The translations under genes and the position numbers were made by a program. This document shows, one piece after another, positions 36,007 to 45,679 of a DNA stretch of 64,000 bases; within the stretch, counting starts at the first letter, position 1; the number at the start of each line of letters is the position of its first letter. Under the pieces are notes generated by a model. The model made no database searches. It was not told the origin of the DNA and saw only the letters and a list, made by a program, of their open reading frames with translations. This DNA comes from Comamonadaceae bacterium (GTDB lineage Bacteria; Pseudomonadota; Gammaproteobacteria; Burkholderiales; Burkholderiaceae_C): the NCBI GenBank assembly GCA_947447355.1, contig CANFJF010000005.1:1-64000 (forward strand). The letters are read 5' to 3'.

Positions 36007-37203
36007 ATGTCCGCTAAATTCAATTGGGAAGATCCGTTTTTTCTAAGCCAACAGCTCTCTGACGATGAGCGCGCCATCGTTGAGGCAGCCCACGATTTTT
36101 GCCAGGACAAACTGCAAACCCGTGTGCTGATGGCCGCGCGCCATGAAACCTTTGACCGAGAGATCATGACCGAAGCCGGTGCCATGGGCTTTTTGGGCTC
36201 AACGATTGAAGGCTACGGCTGCGCTGGTTTGAGTTACGTCGCCTACGGCCTGATTGCCCGCGAGGTCGAGCGCGTCGACAGTGGCTACCGCAGCGCCATC
36301 AGCGTGCAAAGCTCGCTGGTCATGCACCCGATCAACGCCTACGGCAGCGAAGCGCAAAAGCAAAAATTCCTGCCCAAGCTCGCGACCGGCGAATGGGTGG
36401 GCTGCTTCGGCTTGACCGAACCGAACCACGGCTCCGACCCCGCCAGCATGCTGACGCGCGCCAAACCCGTGGACGGCGGCTTCATCATGCGCGGCGCCAA
36501 AATGTGGATCACCAACAGCCCGATCGCCGATGTATTCGTGGTCTGGGCCAAGCTGGAAGACCCGGACGGTCATGTCGGCGGCCAAGAAAGCATTCGCGGC
36601 TTCATCCTTGAAAAAGGCATGAAAGGCTTGAGCGCACCAAAGATCGAGGGCAAGATGAGCTTGCGCGCGTCCATCACCGGCGAGATCGTCATGGACGAGG
36701 TCTTCGTGCCTGAAGCCAACATTCTGCCCAACGTCAGCGGCCTCAAAGGCCCTTTTGGTTGTCTCAACAAAGCCCGCTACGGCATCGCCTGGGGTGCCTT
36801 GGGCGCCGCTGAAGACTGCTGGCTCCGTGCCCGCCAATACACCATGGACCGCGTGCAATTCGGCCGCCCTTTGGCACAAAACCAGCTGATCCAGAAAAAG
36901 CTGGCCGACATGCAAACCGAAATAGCGCTCGGCCTACAAGCCTGCTTACGCGTTGGTCGCCTGATGGACGAAGGTCAAGACGCCCCTGAGATGATTTCAA
37001 TCATCAAGCGCAATTCGTGTGGCAAGGCACTCGACATTGCCCGGATGGCGCGCGACATGCACGGCGGCAACGGCATCCATGACGAATACCATGTTATCCG
37101 CCACATGATCAACTTGGAAACTGTCAACACCTACGAAGGCACGCACGATGTGCACGCCTTGATCTTGGGCCGCGCACAAACTGGGCTGCAGGCTTTTTAT
37201 TGA
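36007..37203 (+). CDS. gcdH: Glutaryl-CoA dehydrogenase
   Basis: A 398-residue acyl-CoA dehydrogenase starting at ATG 36007 with AGGAA upstream. Signature segments are [31 protein letters not shown] (FAD loop), [16 protein letters not shown] and [16 protein letters not shown] with the catalytic Glu of TYEGT. This TYEGT form with GALGAA is that of GcdH, which oxidises and decarboxylates glutaryl-CoA to crotonyl-CoA in lysine/tryptophan breakdown. The LysR gene upstream is its likely regulator. Confidence 0.92.
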   Translation: MSAKFNWEDPFFLSQQLSDDERAIVEAAHDFCQDKLQTRVLMAARHETFDREIMTEAGAMGFLGSTIEGYGCAGLSYVAYGLIAREVERVDSGYRSAISVQSSLVMHPINAYGSEAQKQKFLPKLATGEWVGCFGLTEPNHGSDPASMLTRAKPVDGGFIMRGAKMWITNSPIADVFVVWAKLEDPDGHVGGQESIRGFILEKGMKGLSAPKIEGKMSLRASITGEIVMDEVFVPEANILPNVSGLKGPFGCLNKARYGIAWGALGAAEDCWLRARQYTMDRVQFGRPLAQNQLIQKKLADMQTEIALGLQACLRVGRLMDEGQDAPEMISIIKRNSCGKALDIARMARDMHGGNGIHDEYHVIRHMINLETVNTYEGTHDVHALILGRAQTGLQAFY

Positions 37204-37227
37204 AACCCCTAGCGCGATGAACCGAGG

Positions 37228-38007
37228 ATGATCCCTGTGCTCGGCGAATTCAAAGCCATCGCGGCAGCGCTGCTGTTGCCGCCTGCCTCGCCACTGTTGC
37301 TGGCTGCCGCCGGTCTGCTGTGTGTGCGCCGCGCCATCAGTCAGGTGCTGATCGCCCTGGGTTTGCTGGCGCTCTGGCTGCTCAGCTGCAACGGCACCGC
37401 CGTCTGGTTGGCCCAGCGGGCCCTGCCGCAGGTTGGCGTGCTGGAACCATCGCGACAAGTGCAACTGCGCGCATCCGGCGTGCAGGCTATCGTCATTTTG
37501 GGTGGTGGCATTCAACCCTCCGCACCTGAGTACGGCCAAGCTCAGCCCAATGGATCAACTACTGCACGCCTGCGGTACGGCATTCAACTGGCCAAGCGTT
37601 CGGGCTTGCCACTGGCTTTTGCGGGTGGCGTCGGTTGGAGCAACGCCGGCCAAGCCGTGTCCAGCGAAGCTAGTACGGCTCAAGTTTTTGCAACAGAAAA
37701 CGGTTTGACACTGCGCTGGACTGAAGACCAGTCCCGCGACACCGCCGAAAACGCCGCCCGCATGCACGACTTGCTGGCGCCTGCAGGCATCCACAACATT
37801 GCGCTGGTGACGCACGCCTGGCACATGCCGCGCAGCCAAGCCCTGTTCGAGAAAGTCGGTTTCACGGTGCTCCCAGCCCCTATGGGCTTTGTACTACCAA
37901 GTGAGCGACCACTGTTGGAATGGATGCCGTCAGCGCACGGGCTGACCGCATCACGGAACGTGCTACGCGAGTGGCTGGCCCTGCAACTTCGTCGCACGAC
38001 CGGCTGA
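37228..38007 (+). CDS. YdcF family membrane protein (DUF218)
   Basis: A 259-residue protein with two N-terminal helices and a C-terminal DUF218 domain: QAIVILGGGIQPSAPEYG, LPLAFAGGVGW, ARAENAARM-type DTAENAARMHDLL, and LVTHAWHMPRSQALFEKVGF. YdcF/ElyC-like proteins act in envelope or vitamin-B12 and peptidoglycan-related roles; exact function unknown. It lies 24 bases after gcdH and may be in its operon. Confidence 0.82.
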   Translation: MIPVLGEFKAIAAALLLPPASPLLLAAAGLLCVRRAISQVLIALGLLALWLLSCNGTAVWLAQRALPQVGVLEPSRQVQLRASGVQAIVILGGGIQPSAPEYGQAQPNGSTTARLRYGIQLAKRSGLPLAFAGGVGWSNAGQAVSSEASTAQVFATENGLTLRWTEDQSRDTAENAARMHDLLAPAGIHNIALVTHAWHMPRSQALFEKVGFTVLPAPMGFVLPSERPLLEWMPSAHGLTASRNVLREWLALQLRRTTG

Positions 38008-38041
38008 GGCTCGCTTGACCGCGCCAAGCGCAGTCGATACA

Positions 38042-38063
38042 TTACTAACCATTCAGTCAGTAA
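38042..38063. promoter_or_regulatory. Operator-like inverted repeat before the TetR gene
   Basis: A TTACTnAC-N6-GTnAGTAA inverted repeat of 22 bases ends 13 bases before the start at 38077. TetR regulators usually bind such dyads, so autoregulation is likely. Confidence 0.7.
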
Positions 38064-38076
38064 TTGCGCCCGTGAG

Positions 38077-38766
38077 ATGCAACTTTCCAAACCCTTCGTC
38101 GACCCAACTGCCAGCCTCGCGCCCAAGCGCGAGCGACGCAAAGAAGCCCGCCCCGGCGAACTGCTCGTTGCAGCGCTCGACCTGTTCGTTGAAAAAGGCT
38201 TTGCCGCCACCCGCATGGAAGAAGTCGCTGCGCGCGCAGGTGTCTCCAAGGGCACGGTTTTTTTGTACTTTCCGAGCAAAGAAGAACTCTTCAAAGCCGT
38301 GGTGCGCGAGAACATTTCAGGGCGTTTCGAAGAATGGAACGCCGAATTCCTAGCTTACGAAGGTTCCTCCGCCGACATGCTGCATCACTGCATGACCACG
38401 TGGTGGCACCGCATTGGCTCGACCAAGGCATCGGGTATCAGCAAACTGATGATCAGCGAAGGCAGCCACTTCCCGGACATTGTTGCCTTCTACCAAAACG
38501 AAGTCGTGCAACCCGGTCACGCGCTGATTCGCCAAGTACTGCAGCGCGGCACCGACCGCGGCGAGTTCCGCCGTGTCAACCTCGACTTTGCGGTCTACGG
38601 CGTGGTCGCCGCCATGATGTTTCTGATTTTGTCAAAACACTCTGCAGCCTGCTTACAAGGCAATGTGTCGCTCGATCCCGACGCCTATATCGCCAATCAA
38701 GTGGCCGTCATGCTGCATGGGCTGTGCATCAGCAAACCAATGACAAATTCGGTACTGTCAAGATAA
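38077..38766 (+). CDS. TetR/AcrR family transcriptional regulator
   Basis: A 229-residue regulator. The HTH is RKEARPGELLVAALDLFVEKGFAATRMEEVAARAGVSKGTVFLYFPSKEELF. The C-terminal domain has a large hydrophobic helix set as in the AcrR group. It is 59 bases upstream of pcm on the same strand; TetR regulators often control nearby efflux genes, and tolC is three genes downstream. Confidence 0.9.
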   Translation: MQLSKPFVDPTASLAPKRERRKEARPGELLVAALDLFVEKGFAATRMEEVAARAGVSKGTVFLYFPSKEELFKAVVRENISGRFEEWNAEFLAYEGSSADMLHHCMTTWWHRIGSTKASGISKLMISEGSHFPDIVAFYQNEVVQPGHALIRQVLQRGTDRGEFRRVNLDFAVYGVVAAMMFLILSKHSAACLQGNVSLDPDAYIANQVAVMLHGLCISKPMTNSVLSR

Positions 38767-38825
38767 TCGCCATTTGATTCCATCGGTAAAATCAACTTCT
38801 TTTCCTTCACGCACGACTCCGCACC

Positions 38826-39515
38826 ATGAACTACGAACAAGCCCGCTTCAACATGATCGAGCAGCAAATCCGCCCCTGGGAAGTGCTGGACAACCAAGTT
38901 CTCTCGTTGTTGGCCGTGGTCAAGCGTGAAGACTTCGCACCGCTGGCCCACAAATCGCTCGCGTTCGTGGACATGGAAATTCCGCTGCCGCCGCAGAGCA
39001 ACCCCAGCCAATGTATGCTGGCGCCCAAAATTGAAGCCCGCATCTTGCAAGACCTGAACGTGCAGAAGCACGAAAAAGTACTGGAAATCGGCACTGGATC
39101 GGGCTACATGGCGGCCCTGCTCGGGCACCGCGCGCAGCAAGTCATCAGCCTTGAAATTGAGCCTTCGCTGGCACAAAGCGCCCGCGACAATTTACAAAAA
39201 GCGGGCGTCTACAACGTCGAAGTTTTGCAGCTCGATGGTAGCGCTCTGCTGGCCTCTGGCGCCGCAGAAAAAGCCGGCGTTCAAGGCCCGTTTGACGTGA
39301 TGGTGCTGAGTGGTTCAGTCGCCGAAGTGCCTGCGGCATTGCTGGCGCTGCTGAAAGTCGGCGGACGTCTGAGCGCCATCGTCGGCGAAGAACCCATGAT
39401 GCGTGCCACCTTGATCACACGTACCGGTGAACAGGCTTTTGGCACCACCGAAGCCTGGGACACCGTGGTCCCACGCCTGCTGAATTTTCCTGAGCCATCC
39501 AAGTTCAGTTTCTGA
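38826..39515 (+). CDS. pcm: Protein-L-isoaspartate O-methyltransferase
   Basis: A 229-residue methyltransferase. It starts NYEQARFNMIEQQIRPWEVLDNQVLSLL and has the SAM-binding LEIGTGSGYMAALLGH plus MLAPKIEARILQDL. It repairs isoaspartyl residues in aged proteins; in betaproteobacteria it commonly precedes a rhodanese gene and tolC as here. Start at ATG 38826. Confidence 0.9.
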   Translation: MNYEQARFNMIEQQIRPWEVLDNQVLSLLAVVKREDFAPLAHKSLAFVDMEIPLPPQSNPSQCMLAPKIEARILQDLNVQKHEKVLEIGTGSGYMAALLGHRAQQVISLEIEPSLAQSARDNLQKAGVYNVEVLQLDGSALLASGAAEKAGVQGPFDVMVLSGSVAEVPAALLALLKVGGRLSAIVGEEPMMRATLITRTGEQAFGTTEAWDTVVPRLLNFPEPSKFSF

Positions 39516-39546
39516 GCTTTGACGTCGCTCTTATTTCGAGGCCATC

Positions 39547-39900
39547 ATGATCCCGCAAGTTTCTCCAAGCCAATTTTCCAGCTGGCGCGACAGCGTGGCC
39601 GCCACTGCCAGCACGCCGATCACGCCCATCCTGCTCGACGTGCGTGAGCCCTGGGAAGTTCAAACCGCCTGTGTCAGCGAAGACGGCTTCAAGCTGCTGA
39701 CCATCCCCATGCGAGAAGTGCCATCGCGGATAGCAGAACTCGACCCTGACCAGCCCGTCGCCTGCCTGTGCCACCATGGCATGCGCAGCCTGCAGGTTGC
39801 CAACTTCCTCGTGCAAAGCGGATTCACCGAGGTGGTTAACCTGCAAGGCGGCATTGACGCCTGGTCGCACGAAGTCGACCCCTTGGTACCACGCTACTGA
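39547..39900 (+). CDS. Single-domain rhodanese-like sulfurtransferase
   Basis: A 117-residue domain with LLDVREPWEVQTA, the active-site loop ACLCHHGMRS with Cys, and VVNLQGGIDAWS. These small proteins carry sulfane sulfur. It lies between pcm and tolC and shares a transcript with them. Confidence 0.88.
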   Translation: MIPQVSPSQFSSWRDSVAATASTPITPILLDVREPWEVQTACVSEDGFKLLTIPMREVPSRIAELDPDQPVACLCHHGMRSLQVANFLVQSGFTEVVNLQGGIDAWSHEVDPLVPRY

Positions 39901-39949
39901 TTTTTTATCTCGGCTATTTTGCCCACTGGCGTTTCATTTCAGAACCATC

Positions 39950-41293
39950 ATGCGAACCATAAAAATACGCGTTCCTTCGTTGCTGACCTTGGCTGTGGCC
40001 AGTATCTGGGCGACTGGCTCACCCCTCGCGCAGGCACAAAGTCTGGTTGATTTGTACGAGTCAGCGCGCGCTTTTGATGCGGGCTATTTGTCGGCCCGTT
40101 TGCAATACGACGCCAATTTGGCGCGCGCCGATCAGGCTTTAGCGAATATTTTGCCAACGGCTGGTTTGGCTGCTGGCGTCACGCGAACGGACTTCCAAAC
40201 CTCCTTGTTACCAACCCTCAGCCGACCTTTCAGCGCAGAAAATGCCACCCTCAGTGCGTCTCAACCGCTGTACCGACCTGGCAACTGGGCCGCTTACGAG
40301 CAAGGTAAAAAACAGGTCTATCTGGCGCAAGCACAACTTGAAACGGCTGAACAAGACCTGATTGTGCGCACCAGCCAAGCTTACTTTGACGCACTGGCGT
40401 CACAAGACAGCCTGACCTTTGTGAAAGCGCAAAAAGCCGCTGTGGCAGAACAACTGGCCTCAGCGCAACGCAACTTTGAAGTCGGCACTGCCACCATCAC
40501 TGACTCGCGTGAAGCGCAAGCGCGCTACGACCTCGTGATTGCCCAGGAAATTGCAGCCGAAAACGATTTGCGTGTGAAAAAATTAGCGCTTGACCAACTG
40601 GTCGGTAAAACCGGAACGCAGCCGCTGGGCTTGGCTGCGCCTCTGGTGTTGCCGACGGTCGTGCCCGTCGAGGCCAACGCTTGGGTGTTGCAGTCTGAAA
40701 CCGTCCACCCCAGCATCCTGCAAGCCAGAAACAACTTCGATATTGCTGAGCTCGAAGTGACAAAAGCCGAAGCGGGTCACAAGCCTACGCTCGACTTGGT
40801 CGCCAGCTACGGTGGCACACGCAATCCGAACGGAACCTTCACGACCACCGCCAATTCGAACACTACCACCACCACGGTCGGCCTGAGCTTCAACGTGCCG
40901 CTGTTCGCCGGCTTTGCCACACAAAACCGCATCCGTGAGACCTTGTCGCTGAGCGACAAAGCACGCACCGACCTTGAAGGCGCGCGCCGCAGCGTGGCGC
41001 TTAGCACGCGCACCGCTTTTTTTGGGTTGGTCTCGGGGCAAGGACAAGTCAAGGCGCTTGAAGCCGCTGAACTCTCCAGCCAAAGCGCGCTCGACGCCAA
41101 CAAACTGGGTTATCAGGTCGGCGTGCGCATCAACATCGACGTGCTGAACTCACAGAGCCAACTGTTCCAGACCAAGCGTGATCTGGCGCGTGCCCGTTAT
41201 GACGTGCTGATCGGTGGCTTGCGACTGCGCCAAGCCAATGGCACGCTGAAGCGCGAAGACCTGCTAGCCATCAACGGCTTGCTGGTCAAATAA
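39950..41293 (+). CDS. tolC: TolC family outer membrane channel
   Basis: A 447-residue exported protein; ATG 39950 gives a signal peptide ending AQAQ. The two OEP repeats are visible, with the start SLVDLYESARAFDAGYLSARLQYDANLARADQALANILP and a second repeat ending VGVRINIDVLNSQSQLFQTKRDLARARYDVLIGGLRLRQANG. It forms the trimeric tunnel for type I secretion and tripartite efflux. It converges with waaA with no gap. Confidence 0.92.
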   Translation: MRTIKIRVPSLLTLAVASIWATGSPLAQAQSLVDLYESARAFDAGYLSARLQYDANLARADQALANILPTAGLAAGVTRTDFQTSLLPTLSRPFSAENATLSASQPLYRPGNWAAYEQGKKQVYLAQAQLETAEQDLIVRTSQAYFDALASQDSLTFVKAQKAAVAEQLASAQRNFEVGTATITDSREAQARYDLVIAQEIAAENDLRVKKLALDQLVGKTGTQPLGLAAPLVLPTVVPVEANAWVLQSETVHPSILQARNNFDIAELEVTKAEAGHKPTLDLVASYGGTRNPNGTFTTTANSNTTTTTVGLSFNVPLFAGFATQNRIRETLSLSDKARTDLEGARRSVALSTRTAFFGLVSGQGQVKALEAAELSSQSALDANKLGYQVGVRINIDVLNSQSQLFQTKRDLARARYDVLIGGLRLRQANGTLKREDLLAINGLLVK

Positions 41294-41294
41294 G

Positions 41295-42626
41295 TCAATC
41301 CGGTAGCCACTGCGCCAGAACCTCAACGGTGCGCGTCGCTGCGCCACCGTGACGCGCTGCAAACTGATGCGCCGCGACAGCAGCGCCTTGCAAGTCGTCC
41401 TGCGACCGCAACAGTGCCAAAGCCTTCTGCACGCCCTGGGTCATGTCGGTCGCACGGTGGGCAGCGCCCTCGGCTTCCGCCAAGGCGGCAGCCTCCACAA
41501 AATTAAAAGTGTGCGGTCCCATCACCAGCGGGCAAGCGCAGGCCGCCGGTTCGATCAGGTTTTGACCGCCCAACGCTTCAAAACTGCCACCCAACAAGGC
41601 TAAGTCACTGAGCGAGTAATACAGGGCCATCTCGCCCAGTGAGTCGCCCAGCCAGACGTCGGCCTGCTGAGCGGCGGCACTTTGCGCCGGACCGTCGGGC
41701 CAACTGGAGCGGCGGGACACACGCAGACCTTGTTGTTCGATCAAACGCTGCACAGTGTCAAAACGCTGCGGGTGACGCGGCACGACGAGCACACGCAAGC
41801 GCGCCCCAAGTCCTTTGACTGCGGAGCCCAGCACGCCCTGCGCCACCAGTTGCCGTATGAACTCAGTCTCTTCACCCTCCCGGGAGCTGGCCAGCATCAG
41901 CACGGACTGCTGAAGTTGCGCCCGCCATTGGCGTGCCAAGGCTTGTTGGGTCGCATCGGGTCGGGCGTCAAACTTCAAGTTGCCCAGAACACCGACCACA
42001 GGGGCACCGATCTGCCGCAAGCGCAGTGCATCCGCCTCCGTCTGCGCATACACAGCGGTCAGCGCACGGTAGGCCGGCCGCGCCAGCCAAGCCATGCGTT
42101 CAGCCCCGGCCAGCGACTTCGCAGACAAACGCGCATTGACCAGCACCACCGGCACTTGCTTAGCCTGTGCGGCAGCCAGCAACTGAGGCCACACCTCTGT
42201 CTCCAGCAAGACACCCATGCGGGGTTTGAAATGCGTGAGAAAACGCTCAACCGCCATCGGGCTGTCCCACGGTTGCCAGACCTGCACATCGCCAGGCTGC
42301 AACAAACTGGCACCTTCCGCGCGGCCAGTGGCAGTGCCGTGCGTCAACAGCACGCGCAAACCCGGACAGGCCTCACGCCAAGCGCGCAGCAAGATCGCGG
42401 CTGTGCGCGTCTCACCCAGAGACACCGCATGCACCCAGACCAGCTCACTGCGGGTTTCAGGCGGCTGCTGGTAGACGCCGAAGCGCTCAGAAATAGCCAC
42501 GGCATAACCGGGCTCTGCGACGGCCCGGCGCGCCAGCTTGCGGCGCAGCAAGGGCGGGGCAGCCCGCATCAGTACGGCATACAGCTTGAGGGCGATGGAC
42601 TCCATCTTTGAACGGGCAGAATTCAT
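41295..42626 (-). CDS. waaA: 3-deoxy-D-manno-octulosonic acid (Kdo) transferase
   Basis: A 443-residue GT-B glycosyltransferase with an N-terminal helix and the family motifs WVHAVSLGETRTAAILLRAW, YLLTHGTATGR-like VLLTHGTATGRAEGA, GVLLETEVWPQLL, and the later LGDSLGEMALYY and GGSFEALGGQNLIEPAA. It adds Kdo to lipid IVA. Start is placed at ATG 42626; a second ATG at 42605 is equally possible. It converges with tolC. Confidence 0.92.
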   Translation of the reverse strand: MNSARSKMESIALKLYAVLMRAAPPLLRRKLARRAVAEPGYAVAISERFGVYQQPPETRSELVWVHAVSLGETRTAAILLRAWREACPGLRVLLTHGTATGRAEGASLLQPGDVQVWQPWDSPMAVERFLTHFKPRMGVLLETEVWPQLLAAAQAKQVPVVLVNARLSAKSLAGAERMAWLARPAYRALTAVYAQTEADALRLRQIGAPVVGVLGNLKFDARPDATQQALARQWRAQLQQSVLMLASSREGEETEFIRQLVAQGVLGSAVKGLGARLRVLVVPRHPQRFDTVQRLIEQQGLRVSRRSSWPDGPAQSAAAQQADVWLGDSLGEMALYYSLSDLALLGGSFEALGGQNLIEPAACACPLVMGPHTFNFVEAAALAEAEGAAHRATDMTQGVQKALALLRSQDDLQGAAVAAHQFAARHGGAATRTVEVLAQWLPD

Positions 42627-42673
42627 CAAACTCACGAAGCGTACTGACAACGCGGCCTTAGCGTTGCGGCGGC

Positions 42674-44059
42674 TCAGTGTGCGGCCTCGCCAACACTGGC
42701 GTCAGGCTTGACGCTGTGCAGCAGTTGCAACATGTCTTTTTCAATCCGTTGCAAGGCCTCAGGTGTTTGCCCTTCAAAGCGCATCACCAGCACCGGCGTG
42801 GTGTTGGACGCACGAATCAAACCAAAACCATCCGGCCAGTCAACACGCACACCATCGATGGTGGAGATTTTGGCGGGGGCCGCAAAACTCACCTGCTGGA
42901 TCAGTTTGTCCACCACGGCATGGGCTTCGCCCTCTGCGCAAGTCACGTTCAACTCAGGCGTGCTGTGGCTGGTCGGCAAAGCGTTAAGAACAGCACTGGC
43001 GTTGGCGCTGCGGCTGACGATTTCGAGCAGGCGGCCACCCGCATAAGTACCGTCGTCAAAGCCGAACCAGCGCTCTTTGAAAAAGATGTGACCGCTCATC
43101 TCGCCGCCGAGCGGGCTGTCCAGCTCTTTCATGCGCGCCTTGATCAGCGAGTGACCGGTTTTGTAAATGTGCGCAACGCCGCCGGCCGCTTCAATGGCCG
43201 GGGCCAACCGCTGCGAACACTTGACGTCAAAAATAATGTTGCCGCCGGGCACGCGCGACAGCACATCCTGCGCAAACAAAATCATTTGGCGGTCAGGGTA
43301 AATGTTTTGTCCATCTTTGGTGACGATGCCAAGCCGGTCGCCATCGCCGTCAAAAGCCAAGCCCAATTCTGCATCGCTGTTTTTAAGCGCAGCGATCAGG
43401 TCAAGCAGATTTTCAGGCTTGCTCGGATCGGGATGGTGATTCGGGAAATTGCCGTCGACTTCGCTGAAGAGCTCCGTCACCTTGCAACCCAGCGCCCGAA
43501 AAATACCCGGCGCCGAAGCGCCGGCAATGCCGTTACCGGAATCAACCACGATCTTCATCGGGCGCGTCAATCGAATGTCAGAGACGATGCGTTCAACGTA
43601 AGCCGGCAGCACATCCACTTGGCGAACACCGCCCAGCGCATCTGCCAACTGCCAGCTATCGGCCTCCATGATGCGGCGCAAGGCTTGGATTTCTTCACCA
43701 TAAATCGCCCGGCCAGCCATCACCATTTTGAAGCCGTTGTAGTCCTTCGGGTTGTGGCTGCCAGTGACCTGAATGCCACTGTTGCACAGGGTATTGGCCG
43801 CAAAATAAAGCATCGGCGTGGTCACAGCGCCAACGTCAATCACCTCGACGCCGACGGCACGCAAGCCGCGCATCAAGGCCGCGCTAAGCGAAGGGCCGCT
43901 GAGCCTGCCGTCGCGGCCCACCGCTACTGTGCGCTCGCCTTCAGCCAGAGCCACGGTGCCAAAGGCTTTGCCCAAGGCCTCTGCAACGTCTTCATGAATG
44001 GTGGAAGGCACCACTCCGCGGATGTCATAAGCTTTGAAAATCGAGGGAGTCACATGCAT
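42674..44059 (-). CDS. Phosphomannomutase/phosphoglucomutase
   Basis: A 461-residue alpha-D-phosphohexomutase. ATG 44059 begins HVTPSIFKAYDIRGVVP. Motifs are the catalytic Ser of GSHNPKDYNGFKMV, the metal loop FDGDGDRLGIV, and the sugar loop GGEMSGHIFF, with a phosphate-binding RASNTTPVLVMRFEG. This is the AlgC/ManB type that interconverts mannose- and glucose-1- and -6-phosphates for LPS and exopolysaccharide. Confidence 0.92.
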   Translation of the reverse strand: MHVTPSIFKAYDIRGVVPSTIHEDVAEALGKAFGTVALAEGERTVAVGRDGRLSGPSLSAALMRGLRAVGVEVIDVGAVTTPMLYFAANTLCNSGIQVTGSHNPKDYNGFKMVMAGRAIYGEEIQALRRIMEADSWQLADALGGVRQVDVLPAYVERIVSDIRLTRPMKIVVDSGNGIAGASAPGIFRALGCKVTELFSEVDGNFPNHHPDPSKPENLLDLIAALKNSDAELGLAFDGDGDRLGIVTKDGQNIYPDRQMILFAQDVLSRVPGGNIIFDVKCSQRLAPAIEAAGGVAHIYKTGHSLIKARMKELDSPLGGEMSGHIFFKERWFGFDDGTYAGGRLLEIVSRSANASAVLNALPTSHSTPELNVTCAEGEAHAVVDKLIQQVSFAAPAKISTIDGVRVDWPDGFGLIRASNTTPVLVMRFEGQTPEALQRIEKDMLQLLHSVKPDASVGEAAH

Positions 44060-44249
44060 GAAAAAAGCTTTCTGGGTGACGACAACAAGATGCCGTCTTT
44101 CGAACGATTGTAGGCCGCGACACCTACAAACAGAGCAGGACAGGACGCCGCGAGGAGGTCGGCCGAAACGAAAGTCAAGCGTATCATCAGGTTTCATTTT
44201 CATGGGTTGCACCGCGGCGCGTGATGACAAAATGGCTGGGTGATCTGAC

Positions 44250-44771
44250 ATGAAATTCAACGCTTCGATGGTGCAGACCCGCTGCCCGACCCCTTTGGGA
44301 AACATCACGCTGGTGGCCAGCGCCAGCGGGCTGGCCGGTGCATGGTTTGACAACCAGCGCCATCTGCCGGCGGCCTTGGCAGCCCCGCTTGCCGGCCAAA
44401 ACGTCCTCTGGCCAGAACAAACCACCAACCCCATCTTGAAAGAAGCCGTCAAGCAGTTGGCAACCTACTTTGCCGGGCAATCAAGTGACTTTGACCTGCC
44501 GCTGGACTTGAGCGCTGGCAGCCCCTTTCAGCAAGCCGTTTGGCAAGCGCTGCGGGCCGTTCCGCGCGGCACCACCACCAGCTACGGCGCCTTGAGTCAC
44601 CGCATCGGGCGGGCCAGCGCCGTGCGCGCTGTGGGCGGTGCCATCGGTCGCAACCCGCTCAGCATCGTCGTGCCCTGCCACCGCGTCATCGGCAGCAGCG
44701 GTTCGCTCACCGGCTATGCCGGTGGCTTGGACCGCAAGATCGCTTTGCTGCAACTAGAAGGCGCACTTTGA
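44250..44771 (+). CDS. ogt: Methylated-DNA--protein-cysteine methyltransferase
   Basis: A 173-residue protein with the acceptor motif IVVPCHRVIGSSGSLTGYAGGL and the HTH segment FQQAVWQALRAVPRGTTTSYGALSHRIG. It removes alkyl groups from O6-alkylguanine by transferring them to Cys. Its TGA overlaps the TTG start of the EamA gene (TTGA). Confidence 0.92.
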   Translation: MKFNASMVQTRCPTPLGNITLVASASGLAGAWFDNQRHLPAALAAPLAGQNVLWPEQTTNPILKEAVKQLATYFAGQSSDFDLPLDLSAGSPFQQAVWQALRAVPRGTTTSYGALSHRIGRASAVRAVGGAIGRNPLSIVVPCHRVIGSSGSLTGYAGGLDRKIALLQLEGAL

Positions 44772-45679
44772 ACTCGTCAGCACCTGGCAAACCTTGGTTG
44801 CCTGACCTCATCCTCTTGGGTGCGGTCTGGGGAGGATCATTTTTACTCATGCGCATCAGCGTCGTCGAGTTTGGACCCTTTGCCACTGCGGGCGTACGGG
44901 TCGCCATTGCAGCGTTATTTTTACTGCCCATCTTGTTCTTCAAAGGTCTAGGCGCTGAATTGCAGCGGCACTGGAAACGTGTCTTTTTTGTGGGCCTGCT
45001 GAACTCCGGCATTCCCTTCACTTGTTATGCCTTTGCCCAGCTGTCGATCACCACGGGCTTGTCTTCGTTACTCAATGCCACGGTGCCGCTCTTCGGCGCC
45101 ATGGTGGCCTGGATATGGCTACACGACAAGCCAACGCGCTCGCGCATACTGGGCCTGTTGATCGGCTTTGCAGGCGTGGCCATGCTGGCATGGGATCCCG
45201 CCGGCTTCCATCCTGGCGCCTCTGGCATCGCGCCGGTTTGGGCGATGCTGGCTTGCCTGCTCGGTTGTATTTGTTACGCGGTATCCGCCAGCTACACACA
45301 ACGATTTTTGTCAGAGGTACCACCGCTGGTGATCGCCACCGGAAGCCAAATTGGTGCGACGCTAGGCTTGGCCTTGCCGGCGCTCTGGTTTCGCCCAACG
45401 CAGATGCCAGGCCAGAGCGCTTGGCTGGCGCTGCTGGTGGTCGGCGTTGTCTCAACAGGCGTCGCTTACATTCTGTTTTTCCGCCTGATCGCCAATGGCG
45501 GTCCTGCGCGGGCGCTGTCAGCCACTTACGTGGTGCCGGTATTTGCTGTCTTGTATGGCCTCATCTTTCTGGGTGAACAGGTCACCGCATGGATGCTGAT
45601 TTGTGGCGCCGTGATCGTAGCGGGCACGGCGCTGTCCACCGGTCTGATCCAACTCAGGCGGCAACGTTCTTTGCACTGA
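44768..45679 (+). CDS. EamA family drug/metabolite transporter
   Basis: A 303-residue membrane protein with about ten helices in two EamA repeats ([17 protein letters not shown].. and [14 protein letters not shown]..). The TTG start overlaps the ogt stop. It converges with the PKS gene and overlaps its end by 26 bases. DMT exporters can move small metabolites; whether it exports the product of the adjacent cluster is only suggested by position. Confidence 0.85.
   Translation: MNSSAPGKPWLPDLILLGAVWGGSFLLMRISVVEFGPFATAGVRVAIAALFLLPILFFKGLGAELQRHWKRVFFVGLLNSGIPFTCYAFAQLSITTGLSSLLNATVPLFGAMVAWIWLHDKPTRSRILGLLIGFAGVAMLAWDPAGFHPGASGIAPVWAMLACLLGCICYAVSASYTQRFLSEVPPLVIATGSQIGATLGLALPALWFRPTQMPGQSAWLALLVVGVVSTGVAYILFFRLIANGGPARALSATYVVPVFAVLYGLIFLGEQVTAWMLICGAVIVAGTALSTGLIQLRRQRSLH

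Noticed and set aside
42677..44113. A 478-codon open frame opposite the phosphomannomutase gene
   Set aside because: The opposite strand encodes a complete mutase; the antisense product shows no domain or start signal.
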